Virus record (IMG/VR): IMGVR_UViG_3300038463_000298 | Location: 1-46,280 of that record | From: a virus | Length of the DNA: 46,280 bases | Direction: 5' to 3' (one strand) | In this document: one piece after another, positions 15,218-23,832 of the stretch | Layout of the letters: each line of letters begins with the position of its first letter | Numbering within the stretch: the first letter of the stretch is position 1 | Made by a program: the position numbers and the translations under genes | The notes under the pieces: model-generated | Seen by the model: only the letters and a program-made list of their open reading frames with translations | What the model was told of the DNA's origin: nothing | Database searches by the model: none

Positions 15218-16666
15218 TTACGCGTTTATGTTAACGATGACCGAAGAACTATGAATTGCACCGGCCTGTTTTGCCGCTATTTGCACAAGCGGAGCTTGCC
15301 GAGCCGCCCTTGCCGTTTGCGCTTGTTGAGCGACCGGCTGCGAATAGATGTAGTAACCGCGTTGCAAGATGTTGTTAACGAAGTCCACTTGGTTCCCGAA
15401 GGTGGTGGAACTTGTCCACGAGCCTGGCGCCAAATATTGGTTGGTAACACCTTGTTCACACACGGCTCGGTAAGCACTTTTAAGTCCGTCCATACCTTGC
15501 TCAGTCTGCGGAATCTTGGTGCTTGATTGAGCGAGATAGTTAAAGCCCGCAACTTGAAGACCGCCGACAAACCAACATAGGTTATAAACTTGGTCCCAAA
15601 AGCTGTTGAGGCCTGAACAAAATACTTTCGGCACCCCTTGAATGCTTACGTAAGTGTCTGCACCGGCTGCAACCGCAAGAGCCAAAATCGTTTGAGTCAT
15701 AGTTGGATCTGGCTGAATAGTTGCGAGCGCTTTTAGATGCATCGTTTGAGTCGTGTTACTGCCGTTAAAGTTAGTAGACATCGCAAGCCCCGCGTAAGCT
15801 GCCATGTACTGAACCGATGTAAGCCACTGATTCGATGCAGGCGAAATCGCTCCGTAGTAGAGACCCCGGCTTTGCGTAAAGCTGCCTGAGCGAAGTAGAT
15901 CTAGCATCCCACCAACGTTGATGTCCGCTTGGTTGTAGGAAACCCAAAACGCAACGGCGTTAAGAGCTTGAACGACCGCAGCCGCCGCCAACATATCCGT
16001 TTGACCGATTTCTGCAACAGAGTGATTGCTCATGATGCCGAAGAACTGAACAAGACCGACCGATGCCGAAATCGCTGCGCCGATTGTTTGTCCGACAGTA
16101 GTAGTTGAAGGTGTGATCGAAATCGAAGCGTTAAGAGTGTTGCTTGTGATTGCAACGAGTGTTCTTGCTCCGTAAAGGCCATACATTGTCAAAGTGAGGG
16201 TTTGACTTGCAATCGACCCGCCTACTACGACTTGACTAAAACCTGAAACCGCTTGCACTTTGGCTTGGATTTGTGCAGCCGTATCATTCCAGTTGACCGC
16301 AGCTGTTGGTGAAAGGACTCCCCCGCCTAGGTCAATAACAAATGTTCCCGAAGCCGGTGCCGCAGAAAACGCTAATGATTGAACTGCAACGCCGAGCGGA
16401 ATCACCACCAAGTAGCCGCCGCCTGCTAGAATGTTTGGCTGCTGAGAGAAGAGCGCAACGGCCATTTGGTACGTCTTACTTGAAGACCCAAAGTCTACAC
16501 CGACTTGTTGTGGGCTTAAATAGATCTGGTACCCGAGAGTTCCAAAGCTATTCGCGTAAACTTCATCCGAGAACAAAGCGATATTGCTTGTATTGTAAGC
16601 CCCAACACCAGTCTGCGCAGTGGCGACCGAGATGTTGACGACGTTTGTTATTGCTAGATTTGCCAT
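15218..16666 (-). CDS. Tail sheath protein (DUF3383-like) with inserted domain
   Basis: A 482-residue contractile sheath subunit. Residues 1-90 (SNIALFSDEVYANSFGTLGYQIYLSPQQV) and the C-terminal part (QTDMLAAAAVVQALNAVAFWV, LAVAAGADTYVSIQGVPKVFCSG, NFNGSNTTQTMHLK) fit DUF3383. Residues about 95-190 (VQSLAFSAAPASGTFVI, VNWNDTAAQIQAKVQAVSG, ITSNTLNASISIT) are a module shared with two baseplate proteins, probably exposed on the sheath surface. Its presence identifies the phage as a myovirus. Confidence 0.88.
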   Translation of the reverse strand: MANLAITNVVNISVATAQTGVGAYNTSNIALFSDEVYANSFGTLGYQIYLSPQQVGVDFGSSSKTYQMAVALFSQQPNILAGGGYLVVIPLGVAVQSLAFSAAPASGTFVIDLGGGVLSPTAAVNWNDTAAQIQAKVQAVSGFSQVVVGGSIASQTLTLTMYGLYGARTLVAITSNTLNASISITPSTTTVGQTIGAAISASVGLVQFFGIMSNHSVAEIGQTDMLAAAAVVQALNAVAFWVSYNQADINVGGMLDLLRSGSFTQSRGLYYGAISPASNQWLTSVQYMAAYAGLAMSTNFNGSNTTQTMHLKALATIQPDPTMTQTILALAVAAGADTYVSIQGVPKVFCSGLNSFWDQVYNLCWFVGGLQVAGFNYLAQSSTKIPQTEQGMDGLKSAYRAVCEQGVTNQYLAPGSWTSSTTFGNQVDFVNNILQRGYYIYSQPVAQQAQTARAARQAPLVQIAAKQAGAIHSSSVIVNINA

Positions 16667-16678
16667 AGTTTCTCCTTT

Positions 16679-17434
16679 TTAACTTTGTGAATAATTTATC
16701 GATACAGGCGCAAACGTGTTCATGTAGTTTACCGCTTGTGTCTTGGTTGCAAAATATTGTAACGCCACTCCAATTGCGAATCGGTAAGGAATCGCAGCTC
16801 CGTCGGGCACTGACAGATTCGTAAACGAAGCCCCTGGTGGAAGCTTCCCAATAAAAAAGCTGTTAGCCTCTTGTTGTGTTTCCGCGTAATCACTCGCTAA
16901 GGCCATGACGACCTCTTCTTTACGAGTTCTTGCGGAGCTATCACGGCTGATGATATCGACTTGTAGTTGCGCGAGCACGTTGACTGACTGGCCTGAATTT
17001 ATGCCGCCCGAAACTGATACGTGTGAGTTGGTATTTCCAAAGACCTTACAAGACAAAACCGAAACGGCCACGTAAAGCCCGCTACTAGTCGGCTGCATAA
17101 TCTTTTGGTCCCAAATATAAACGCGGTCACTTGTAAGGCCCAATTGGTTTTGTATGATGTCGCAAAAAAGCAAAAGCGGATCACCGATCAAGATTTTAGC
17201 GTTAGCTGTTGCGCTCACTGAATCTGTTACTTGAATGGTGTCAAAAAGCTGCGCCGGGTTGGATGGCACAACATTCGGCGCAGTATAAAGACCTGTTGAA
17301 CTATTAATTGTTCCACCAGCACCATTGGGGCGGACCGAATATGTATAGGGCGCAGTGCCGCCCGAAGCTGCAAAGCTTGAAGTGAGGTTAACGCCGATTG
17401 CGGTAAGGCTTTGAGCGAGGGCAAGTGCACTCAC
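16679..17434 (-). CDS. Neck/tail terminator-like protein with N-terminal Ig-like domain
   Basis: A 251-residue protein. Residues 10-75 are an Ig-like domain (SGGTAPYTYSVRPNGAGGTINSSTGLYTAPNVV). The rest (LLLFCDIIQNQLGLTSDRVYIWDQK, VNVLAQLQVDIISRDSSARTRKEEVVMAL) resembles gp12-like neck or tail terminator proteins that lie just before the sheath gene. It probably caps the tail. It overlaps the next upstream gene by 4 bases. Confidence 0.65.
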   Translation of the reverse strand: MSALALAQSLTAIGVNLTSSFAASGGTAPYTYSVRPNGAGGTINSSTGLYTAPNVVPSNPAQLFDTIQVTDSVSATANAKILIGDPLLLFCDIIQNQLGLTSDRVYIWDQKIMQPTSSGLYVAVSVLSCKVFGNTNSHVSVSGGINSGQSVNVLAQLQVDIISRDSSARTRKEEVVMALASDYAETQQEANSFFIGKLPPGASFTNLSVPDGAAIPYRFAIGVALQYFATKTQAVNYMNTFAPVSINYSQS

Positions 17435-17838
17435 GGGCCGACCCCCGTCCAGTCTTGAATTGCGTGGTATTCAACGTAACCATAAAGGGCGTAATCTTTT
17501 CGCGCCATAATCCTGGTCTGAATACCCTTCCAAAGAACAACGTCATCGACATTTAAAGAGAGAACCGGGTCTGCGTGAATCAAGAACCATGACCACGCAC
17601 GTTGGCCTTCCGGTTTCAAAAGTAAAGCACGCTCACTAAACGGTTGAACAGTGCCCCGAAAATTGATGGGGCTTCCGGTCTCAACAACTTGAAAACCGTT
17701 TATGACTTTCCCGACCGGCTCGAACACCATCGGTTGATAGTAAGATTGCAGTGCGCCACTTACGTCAGGCGCGTCGCCTGCTTTATCGAAGAGCGGTTTG
17801 TTTGCGCCGTTTGCGATTGTAAAGTTGTTTCCCATCAT
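17431..17838 (-). CDS. Head-tail connector protein (hypothetical)
   Basis: A 135-residue protein located between the gp10-like and neck protein genes, with 4-base overlaps on both sides. The pattern NFRGTVQPFSERALLLKPEGQRAWSW and VDDVVLWKGIQTRIMARKDYALYGYVEYHAI is a beta-barrel-like sequence typical of head completion or neck proteins. Assignment is by position and general pattern. Confidence 0.6.
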   Translation of the reverse strand: MMGNNFTIANGANKPLFDKAGDAPDVSGALQSYYQPMVFEPVGKVINGFQVVETGSPINFRGTVQPFSERALLLKPEGQRAWSWFLIHADPVLSLNVDDVVLWKGIQTRIMARKDYALYGYVEYHAIQDWTGVGP

Positions 17839-18362
17839 TTCACTTCCGAAGTGATACTGTTTCGGAGTTGTTGGGTATCAACTAAAATCTGGCCGCTGTT
17901 ATTTGTATAACCTTTTTCCCACGCAGGCCATTTGCCGTAGCCGCCGCTATCGAATGCGCCTTGTACGATCTTTTCAGCGATAATCGAAATTCGCGTAAGC
18001 CAAGGAAGCATCGACGCTTCCTTCACAACTTTCTTAAGTTCATCCGGACTAAAAGCTCCCGAGCCTTCGAGTTCTTTTTGCAAATGATCACTGAGCGGAA
18101 CACGTAAGAAAGACCTTTGCGGCATTTTATCAGTGCCGAATTCGTGAAGCGCACCAACAGCCGCATTCGTCGTGACATCAATTTTACCTTTAGGTGTTAC
18201 ACCACTGGTGGCGTTAACAGATTTTCCGCCTTTGACTTCAACCTGACCGCGAACAGTCTTTTGACCTAAAATACCGACACGCGCTTTAGACATATTCGTC
18301 TTAAGCGCTTTTAAGAGGCCGTCGAGATTCTTAGTGTTGAGGGTGAAGGCTTCATCACTCAT
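17835..18362 (-). CDS. HK97 gp10-like neck/tail completion protein
   Basis: A 175-residue protein. The segment ARVGILGQKTVRG, VGALHEFGTDKMPQRSFLRVPLSDHL is the hallmark of gp10-like proteins (G-x-L-x-E-F-G-T, P-x-R-S-F-L-R). The C-terminus INSEVK-like end (NSGQILVDTQQLRNSITSEV) is also typical. It links head connector to tail. Confidence 0.8.
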   Translation of the reverse strand: MSDEAFTLNTKNLDGLLKALKTNMSKARVGILGQKTVRGQVEVKGGKSVNATSGVTPKGKIDVTTNAAVGALHEFGTDKMPQRSFLRVPLSDHLQKELEGSGAFSPDELKKVVKEASMLPWLTRISIIAEKIVQGAFDSGGYGKWPAWEKGYTNNSGQILVDTQQLRNSITSEVK

Positions 18363-18793
18363 GCGCGAGTCGTCCCTCGAACGCTGAATATTTGTGCTGC
18401 CAACTGTGGCAAAACAAGATTCATGTATTGAGCACCATAGTTTGTTTTGTAATAGGCCATGAAATCGGGGTTATCTTTGATTCGTTGTGGAATCTCGAAG
18501 CCTTCCGAAACACCGGCTACTGATTTATTGTTTTGCATCCAATTGTATTGGCCGTTTAGACCTTGCGAACTTGCGCGAAGACTAAGCACCATGAAATGAG
18601 CTGAGAGAAGTAAATAACCAAGAGTGTAACTGCCTTGATCACTCCATAAATTGGGGTTGATCGAGACGTTTGTTTGTTGAAATGCGTTTGCGATATCTTG
18701 ATCTAAGACAGAGACGTTCATGTCAGTTCCGTAAGGGAAGTCCCGAAAGAACTGCGCTTTGAAATCTGAAACCGCTGGATTATTAAATGCCAC
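18359..18793 (-). CDS. Head-tail adaptor (DUF4054-like)
   Basis: A 144-residue protein. FRDFPYGTDMNVSVLDQDIANAFQQTN, then LWSDQGSYTLGYLLLSAHFMVLSLRASSQGL, and VSEGFEIPQRI match DUF4054. These adaptors sit under the portal. It is the first gene after the terminator downstream of the capsid gene. Confidence 0.8.
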   Translation of the reverse strand: MAFNNPAVSDFKAQFFRDFPYGTDMNVSVLDQDIANAFQQTNVSINPNLWSDQGSYTLGYLLLSAHFMVLSLRASSQGLNGQYNWMQNNKSVAGVSEGFEIPQRIKDNPDFMAYYKTNYGAQYMNLVLPQLAAQIFSVRGTTRA

Positions 18794-18807
18794 GTGTCCC
18801 CTCTTGC

Positions 18808-18839
18808 AAAAACGCCCGAGGGGTTTTGGTCCTCGGGCG
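18808..18839 (-). terminator. Rho-independent terminator after the major capsid gene
   Basis: A perfect 9-bp GC-rich stem, CGCCCGAGG (18813-18821) with CCTCGGGCG (18831-18839), loop of nine bases. On the minus strand it is followed by TTTTTG. It lies 26 bases after the capsid stop and before the adaptor gene, so it should lower expression of tail genes relative to capsid. Confidence 0.88.
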
Positions 18840-18864
18840 AATAATTAAGCCCCTAAGTTTTAGC

Positions 18865-19938
18865 TTAGTAGCCCATGTAGAATAATTCAGCAGGGCGGTA
18901 CGCAAGTACTCCTGTGAACTGGCCGTAGCCTGCATTTTGGAACATGAAATTATCGATCGAGTTCGCCAACGTGTTGGTGTAATCGAGCGGAATATCCATA
19001 CGGATCGACTCTTCGTCGTAGTTCAAGAATGCGTACTGAGCAGTGTTCGCACCTGAAGCCAAAACTCCACCTGCGTTTGCAACGTCAGCATAAGCGAGCG
19101 GCAAGATTTTGAAATTCTTGTTGCGGGTAACAACTTGGAAACCCTCTTCAAGAAGTTGCAAAATCGACTTCATTGGATAAGTTGGGCTCGCTTGAGCTAC
19201 TAACCCGTTGTAGTCAGACTCGGGAACAATCATATGAGTTGGGAATGCAGTGTAGTTACAATTCTTACGATAAGCAGCGATCGACAATTGTTGGAAAGTC
19301 GAAAGCTGAGTTGGCGTAAGGCCGTTCAGCGGAGCGGTGATCAACGAGGTGTTGAAAGTAACACCAGCTTGGTTCAAAAGACCAAGACAAGCGCCACCGG
19401 CTGCGTTTTGTCCACGAGCACCAAGGAATGCTACGCGCTGAATACCAAGGTCCCAGTTTCTTTTGCGAGTTTTTTCTTTCGCAGTAACTAGGTCCCAGTT
19501 TCCAGACTGAGCTGCCTGCTTAAGATCGAAAATCGACCAAGCACACATTTTATTCCAGTTGTTGATTTTGATGTTCAGCGCATCGACACCTGCGTCACCA
19601 ACACTCGCGCGAGTATTGTTTCCACCAGTGTTGATAATGCCTGATTCGAAAACGTCAGCGATGTCGTAAGAACGGTAAGTTGTCAGGTTAGACGACCATG
19701 TTCCTTGACCTACGCGTATTGGTACGTAGTCAGCTGGTGCGATTTCGTAAAGTTTCATCATCGAAACTTTCTTAGAAATTGCAGTCAAAGTGGTGATTGG
19801 TACTTCGTAACCGAGTGAGTTTCCGAAGCGCTCGTTTACGATCTTTTGAGTCCACGCAGCGTGGAACTTCTCTTGTTCGTTGAGCAAGATTGGTTTGCCG
19901 TCGCTGTTTAGGATTACTGGCTGTTTTACTTTTTTCAT
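18865..19938 (-). CDS. Major capsid protein (DUF2184-like)
   Basis: A 357-residue protein. Key patterns are WTQKIVNERFGNSLGYEVPI, APADYVPIRVGQGTW, SYDIADVFESGIINTG, NWNKMCAWSIFDLKQAAQ and RKRNWDLGIQRVAFLG, all typical of DUF2184 capsid proteins. The HK97 fold is expected. A strong terminator follows it, and the decoration protein gene precedes it. Confidence 0.9.
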   Translation of the reverse strand: MKKVKQPVILNSDGKPILLNEQEKFHAAWTQKIVNERFGNSLGYEVPITTLTAISKKVSMMKLYEIAPADYVPIRVGQGTWSSNLTTYRSYDIADVFESGIINTGGNNTRASVGDAGVDALNIKINNWNKMCAWSIFDLKQAAQSGNWDLVTAKEKTRKRNWDLGIQRVAFLGARGQNAAGGACLGLLNQAGVTFNTSLITAPLNGLTPTQLSTFQQLSIAAYRKNCNYTAFPTHMIVPESDYNGLVAQASPTYPMKSILQLLEEGFQVVTRNKNFKILPLAYADVANAGGVLASGANTAQYAFLNYDEESIRMDIPLDYTNTLANSIDNFMFQNAGYGQFTGVLAYRPAELFYMGY

Positions 19939-19963
19939 AAATATCCTTCCGTTTCTTTCTAAA

Positions 19964-20728
19964 TTACGCCGTTGCGTAAGATGGGTTAGGGACCAACATT
20001 ACGCGAATCAATGATGCGGCTGCTGCTGCTCCATCAATTGCGACACCAACGTAAGTAGCTGTGTTACCTGATGCTTGAACACCGGCTGCTGAAGTGATGT
20101 CTAAACAGCACTCTGCAAACTGAGTGATCGCGCCTGTAGCGTAGAGCCAAATAACCGAACCCCACATTGCGATTTCACAGTTTTGACCCGCGCCGTAAGA
20201 AATGTCCTTAATGTTGAAGCGAATCGCTCCAATTGCAGCGTCAGACTTAGTAGTACATCCAATAACTTTCGGAACTCCACCATTGTTGTTTGCAACGATC
20301 TTTACAAACTGACCTGGGTAGTAAAGGAGTGATCCGGCACTTGCATCGATCTGCGCAGCGATAACGTTTGTTGATCCAACTGATAGATCAATAACGCCAA
20401 CGAATGGAGACTGAGCAAATTGGTTTTGGCTCAGAGTTGCCGCAGTTGTTACAACCGCAATTTGGCTTGAGCTTGCAGTTGACGCGGTCGAATCTGTAAC
20501 GATCTGCTCGTAGTAGTACTTGGTGTTTGGGATAAGACCGGAATCGTTCAGTGCAAGAGCTGTTGCGCCCGAAATACTGTTGCCCGCGCCTGGAGTAAAT
20601 CCAGAAGTGGTGGACCGGTACCATTGGTATGAATAAGGAGCAACCCCCGCGCTACCTGCCGAAGCCAAAAGGCTAACGGTATTTGCGGCTACTGCAACCT
20701 GACTTAGTGAACCTGCTGTAACTGACAT
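19964..20728 (-). CDS. Head decoration protein with N-terminal FN3/Ig-like domain
   Basis: A 254-residue protein between the scaffold and capsid genes. Residues 5-95 form a fibronectin/Ig-like module (VAPYSYQWYRSTTSGFTPGAG, LIPNTKYYYEQIVTDS). Residues 100-254 (FVGVIDLSVGSTNVIAAQIDAS, PGQFVKIVANNNGGVPKVIGCT) resemble small capsid stabilising proteins. The Ig-like part likely faces outward. Confidence 0.7.
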   Translation of the reverse strand: MSVTAGSLSQVAVAANTVSLLASAGSAGVAPYSYQWYRSTTSGFTPGAGNSISGATALALNDSGLIPNTKYYYEQIVTDSTASTASSSQIAVVTTAATLSQNQFAQSPFVGVIDLSVGSTNVIAAQIDASAGSLLYYPGQFVKIVANNNGGVPKVIGCTTKSDAAIGAIRFNIKDISYGAGQNCEIAMWGSVIWLYATGAITQFAECCLDITSAAGVQASGNTATYVGVAIDGAAAAASLIRVMLVPNPSYATA

Positions 20729-20752
20729 GATTTATTTCCTTTCCTTTAAAGT

Positions 20753-21334
20753 TTAGTTTGAGCCGTAACGAGATTTGCCGCGTGCGACTTGGTCTTCAGC
20801 CAAATCAATAGTTGCGGGTTCTTCGTCTCGGACGTTGAGGTGAGCGTTTTTCAAAGCTGCTGCTTTCGCTTTAGCCTCGTTCTTCATTTTTTTCTTTTTG
20901 TCTTCTTCAGACTCATCGTCTTCGTTTTCCATAGCTTCGTCGTCTTCATTATCTAAAGACTTGTCACCAGGACGATCGATTTTTGTCTCAGACGTTTCGT
21001 CTTCGATTGGTGCGTTCTTCGCAACATCAAGATCGCCGACTTCGTCTTCGCCTTTACCGGGCTCGCCGCCTTCGTCGCCTTTTGCAGACTTCAGTTTTTC
21101 CATCTCGTTACACATGTCCATGTGTTTTTTAACAAGATCGTTAACTGACATTTCGTCTTTCTCGCCGACTTTCACCATGTGATCGCCGTTTGCGTACCCA
21201 TTCATGTTCAAGATTTTGTCGTACTCATTGATGACTCTCTCAAGAGTGACTTCTTTCTTGGACAAAGGAAGCTCAACGAGAGTCGATACATCGACCGCGC
21301 TGTTCTCCACTTTAGTTCGTTTGAAAAATTTCAT
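20753..21334 (-). CDS. Nested scaffold protein from internal start
   Basis: In frame within the protease gene, codon 188 is ATG (MKFFKRTKVENSA), preceded by AAAAAAGGAGAAAGCAAA, a strong Shine-Dalgarno with 8-base spacing. The 193-residue product would be the acidic scaffold without the protease, the same design as lambda C/Nu3. Confidence 0.65.
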   Translation of the reverse strand: MKFFKRTKVENSAVDVSTLVELPLSKKEVTLERVINEYDKILNMNGYANGDHMVKVGEKDEMSVNDLVKKHMDMCNEMEKLKSAKGDEGGEPGKGEDEVGDLDVAKNAPIEDETSETKIDRPGDKSLDNEDDEAMENEDDESEEDKKKKMKNEAKAKAAALKNAHLNVRDEEPATIDLAEDQVARGKSRYGSN

Positions 21335-21895
21335 TTTGCTTTCTCCTTTTTTATCATTTGAATTTGCAAGTCGTTTTAATTCAACATTTAAGTTCTCATT
21401 GTACGCTTTGAATTCGTCAGGGGTCATAATGACTGATTCGTCGTAGCGTGGACTTTTCACGACAGCTAAGTGTTCGAACTCGCCGTCGATGACATTTTTT
21501 TGATAAGTGACGCCGTTCCAAACACCAGTGGTGTTGTCGAGCATCGGAATGTAGGCATTTGAAAGACGGTAACCTAAACGGATGGCTTGAAAACCGCGTT
21601 CGCTCACCATGATAAACTTAGCCCAAGTCTTGCCGTCAGCTTGGTTAAAGAAACTCTCAACCACCCAGCCATCAGCTTCGTTACGGAGTAGGTTTATGTT
21701 CTCGTCTACTTCCTCAACGTGGTCTACGAAGACTGGGCGGCCCGCAAACGAGGGGTTCATTTTTCTAATGGTGGCTTCGTTCACGAAAACTTTGAAGGAC
21801 CCATCGGCATTGTCATATTGAGCTACACCCGGACAGAAATGCATTCCGTAAAAGATTTTGCCTTTAGAATTGCGAATCGCCTCGTCAAGATTCAC
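20753..21895 (-). CDS. Prohead protease (DUF2213-like) fused to scaffold region
   Basis: A 380-residue protein. Residues 1-165 (GKIFYGMHFCPGVAQY, RPVFVDHVEEV, GYRLSNAYIPM, NVIDGEFEHLAVVKSPRY) match DUF2213 maturation proteases; the conserved His in FVDHVE and the H in FEHLAV-SPRYD region are candidate catalytic residues. Residues about 188-380 are highly acidic, Lys/Glu-rich and scaffold-like. An internal start at 21334 with a strong ribosome-binding site probably yields the scaffold alone. Confidence 0.8.
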   Translation of the reverse strand: MNLDEAIRNSKGKIFYGMHFCPGVAQYDNADGSFKVFVNEATIRKMNPSFAGRPVFVDHVEEVDENINLLRNEADGWVVESFFNQADGKTWAKFIMVSERGFQAIRLGYRLSNAYIPMLDNTTGVWNGVTYQKNVIDGEFEHLAVVKSPRYDESVIMTPDEFKAYNENLNVELKRLANSNDKKGESKMKFFKRTKVENSAVDVSTLVELPLSKKEVTLERVINEYDKILNMNGYANGDHMVKVGEKDEMSVNDLVKKHMDMCNEMEKLKSAKGDEGGEPGKGEDEVGDLDVAKNAPIEDETSETKIDRPGDKSLDNEDDEAMENEDDESEEDKKKKMKNEAKAKAAALKNAHLNVRDEEPATIDLAEDQVARGKSRYGSN

Positions 21896-22263
21896 TGAAT
21901 AAGACTCACTGAAATGTACCCACTTGAAGCGGTAGCGCTAATGGCCTCGACAGCGATTCTAGAACCGGGCGGAATATGTTTAGCGAGATTTTCTACTACG
22001 ACCATTGATGAAGCCGCGACCGAAACAAAATCAATCTCTGAGCCTGATGCTCCGTAAGCGATTTTGATAACTGAAGAGGTTCCGTTTACGATAATGAGCT
22101 GCGAGGGAGACGGAACAGAAGAGCTAAGGGTGATGTAGGCACCCGCAGTAACGTTCGTTGTTGATGTATTTAATGAGAGAACGTTTGAGGTATTGACGGC
22201 GGCATCAGCAGGTATGCAACCCGTAATCATAAAAGTCGCAAGAAAACACAAAAGTTGAAACAC
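21892..22263 (-). CDS. Putative lipoprotein or surface protein in head module
   Basis: From GTG at 22263, with AGGGGG seven bases upstream, the product is 123 residues. It starts with a hydrophobic stretch and a perfect lipobox (MITGC, Cys16), then a Ser/Thr-rich beta domain (SVPSPSQLIIVNGTSSVIKIAYGASGSEIDFVSV). A longer in-frame start (GTG at 22320) adds a basic segment (MLRKTDSRIWKK), which would make a better signal peptide but overlaps the MuF-like gene and lacks a close ribosome-binding site. Family not recognised. Confidence 0.5.
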   Translation of the reverse strand: MFQLLCFLATFMITGCIPADAAVNTSNVLSLNTSTTNVTAGAYITLSSSVPSPSQLIIVNGTSSVIKIAYGASGSEIDFVSVAASSMVVVENLAKHIPPGSRIAVEAISATASSGYISVSLIQ

Positions 22264-22280
22264 TAGAAAACCCCCTAAAA

Positions 22281-23282
22281 TTATCTTTTTCCAAATTCTA
22301 CTATCGGTTTTGCGTAACACCGACAGTTATAGTCCTCACCAGGGTTTTTGTTGTCACCTGGTTTGTGTGCTCCGCTCGAATTGACGTGTCCATTTTTGTC
22401 GAGTTCTCTAGGATTGTCCCAACTAAAAACTTTGCCATCAAGAGCCTTGTGGGCTGGTCTTACCGGATGGGCCGGGGTACCTGCGACACACGTCCATTTA
22501 TATTTAGTGACCCCCGCGTCTTGGTATCTGGTCTCTTTAAACTTCGCCATCAACAACCCAGTCTCTTGTCGAGCAAGAAACTTAGCCTTGTTGGTAGAAA
22601 CGTCGTAAGATTTTTCGATGGTCTTTACTGCGGTTTCGTAACGATTTCCCGCGAATACAGACTGTTGCATGCTCTTTCGGAGTTCAACAATTTCTTTTTG
22701 AGTCCATTCCTTGATGTAGAGTTTCAGATTGTTTTGCCACTCTTTGGCAATGCGCGCTCTTTGCTCTTTCGTGAGTTGTGGCGCCACTGTGATGCCCCGA
22801 ATCGTTTTATCAAATTCACGCTGAACTTTCCAAAGTGTTGAGTCGAAAATGTGATCGACTTTGAGCCGGTCGGCAATTTCTTCCGGCAAAAATTGCGTGA
22901 GCTTTTTATCGATAAGGTCGATCTTATGCTGAAAGCGAGATTCACTCGCTTGAATGGCTGCTTTGATTTCTTGAGTTAGTGACGTCTGAGATAACTTCCA
23001 CGTCCCTGTGCGATTATCCCACTGCGCACCCAACGCCTTTAACTCTTTCGAGATATCAGCGTTGAACCGTCCCTTAAAGACTCCACGATAAAATTGAATT
23101 CGTCCATATTTAATTGCCTCGAGTAAATCGTACTTCGCATTCATCAAAGTCTTTTGCCCGAGACCGAGCACACGCATGATAGGAAAATAAATCTCTTTAC
23201 GGAAAAGCTCTTTGATCTTTCTCTCGACCTTGTCGTAGTCCTCAGTCGATTCCTTTATAGGCTTTAAGTATTTGATTTCCAT
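22281..23282 (-). CDS. MuF-like minor head protein (phage Mu F / SPP1 gp7 family)
   Basis: A 333-residue protein. The C-terminal domain (ETGLLMAKFKETRYQDAGVTKYKW, HPVRPAHKALDGKVF, PGEDYNCRCYAKPI) is the signature of the MuF/SPP1 gp7 family of minor head proteins. The N-terminus is helical and basic. Such proteins are injected or help capsid assembly. It lies after the small Ig-like and fibre-like genes rather than directly after portal. Confidence 0.85.
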   Translation of the reverse strand: MEIKYLKPIKESTEDYDKVERKIKELFRKEIYFPIMRVLGLGQKTLMNAKYDLLEAIKYGRIQFYRGVFKGRFNADISKELKALGAQWDNRTGTWKLSQTSLTQEIKAAIQASESRFQHKIDLIDKKLTQFLPEEIADRLKVDHIFDSTLWKVQREFDKTIRGITVAPQLTKEQRARIAKEWQNNLKLYIKEWTQKEIVELRKSMQQSVFAGNRYETAVKTIEKSYDVSTNKAKFLARQETGLLMAKFKETRYQDAGVTKYKWTCVAGTPAHPVRPAHKALDGKVFSWDNPRELDKNGHVNSSGAHKPGDNKNPGEDYNCRCYAKPIVEFGKR

Positions 23283-23624
23283 TTACTGAAGTGGAACCGC
23301 TGCGAGCACAGTTAAAATACCCATGCCTTGATAAGTTACGATCGCACTACCGACTGTAATGGTGGTTAAAATACTTTTATTCGCTCCAAGCCCACACGCA
23401 GCCGTGTTTGCTTGAGTGAGCGACAGAGTATATTCACCATTGGCAGCGCTTACGATTGCGTGTTGGCTGTTCCCGAAAACTTGCGGCACTCCGCCAGGGC
23501 CTAGAATCTGACTTGAGAAAGTCGCAGCCGTAAGATTGATCGGATTGCCTGATCCGTCAGTTGCGAAGAGTGTTAACACGGCTGTGTCGTTTTGTGTGAA
23601 GACGATACTATTCAGTTGGCTCAT
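23283..23624 (-). CDS. Small beta-rich structural protein
   Basis: A 113-residue protein. The pattern VFTQNDTAVLTLFATDGSGNPINLTAATFSSQIL resembles the N-terminal beta-sandwich domain of baseplate/fibre proteins of the BppU type. No signal peptide. It overlaps the upstream gene by 17 bases. Probably a head fibre or fibre-anchor subunit; name uncertain. Confidence 0.5.
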   Translation of the reverse strand: MSQLNSIVFTQNDTAVLTLFATDGSGNPINLTAATFSSQILGPGGVPQVFGNSQHAIVSAANGEYTLSLTQANTAACGLGANKSILTTITVGSAIVTYQGMGILTVLAAVPLQ

Positions 23625-23832
23625 CTAGTTCCCCTTTTAGAATTGCTTGTAAGCTTTGCCCAATAAGTGTTGCTTGTTGAAAAACGTTGGTCACTTCATA
23701 TTGCTCAAGGGTTCCAACGAGCGGAACACTATTGATTTCGTAAGCGACGCCGACGAGAACGTTAGCGATGCCGGGGTCTGTTGAAACCCCGCCACCTCCG
23801 CCACCTGAATTAGGACGCCAAAAAATAATCAT
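23608..23832 (-). CDS. Small protein with DPG-repeat, fibre-associated
   Basis: A 74-residue protein. After a Gly-rich start it contains TDPGIANVLVGVAYEINSVP, one unit of the same DPGxANV repeat found four times in the fibre-like protein encoded upstream (23829-26807). It overlaps that gene by 4 bases. The rest is a short helical tail. Confidence 0.55.
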   Translation of the reverse strand: MIIFWRPNSGGGGGGVSTDPGIANVLVGVAYEINSVPLVGTLEQYEVTNVFQQATLIGQSLQAILKGELDEPTE

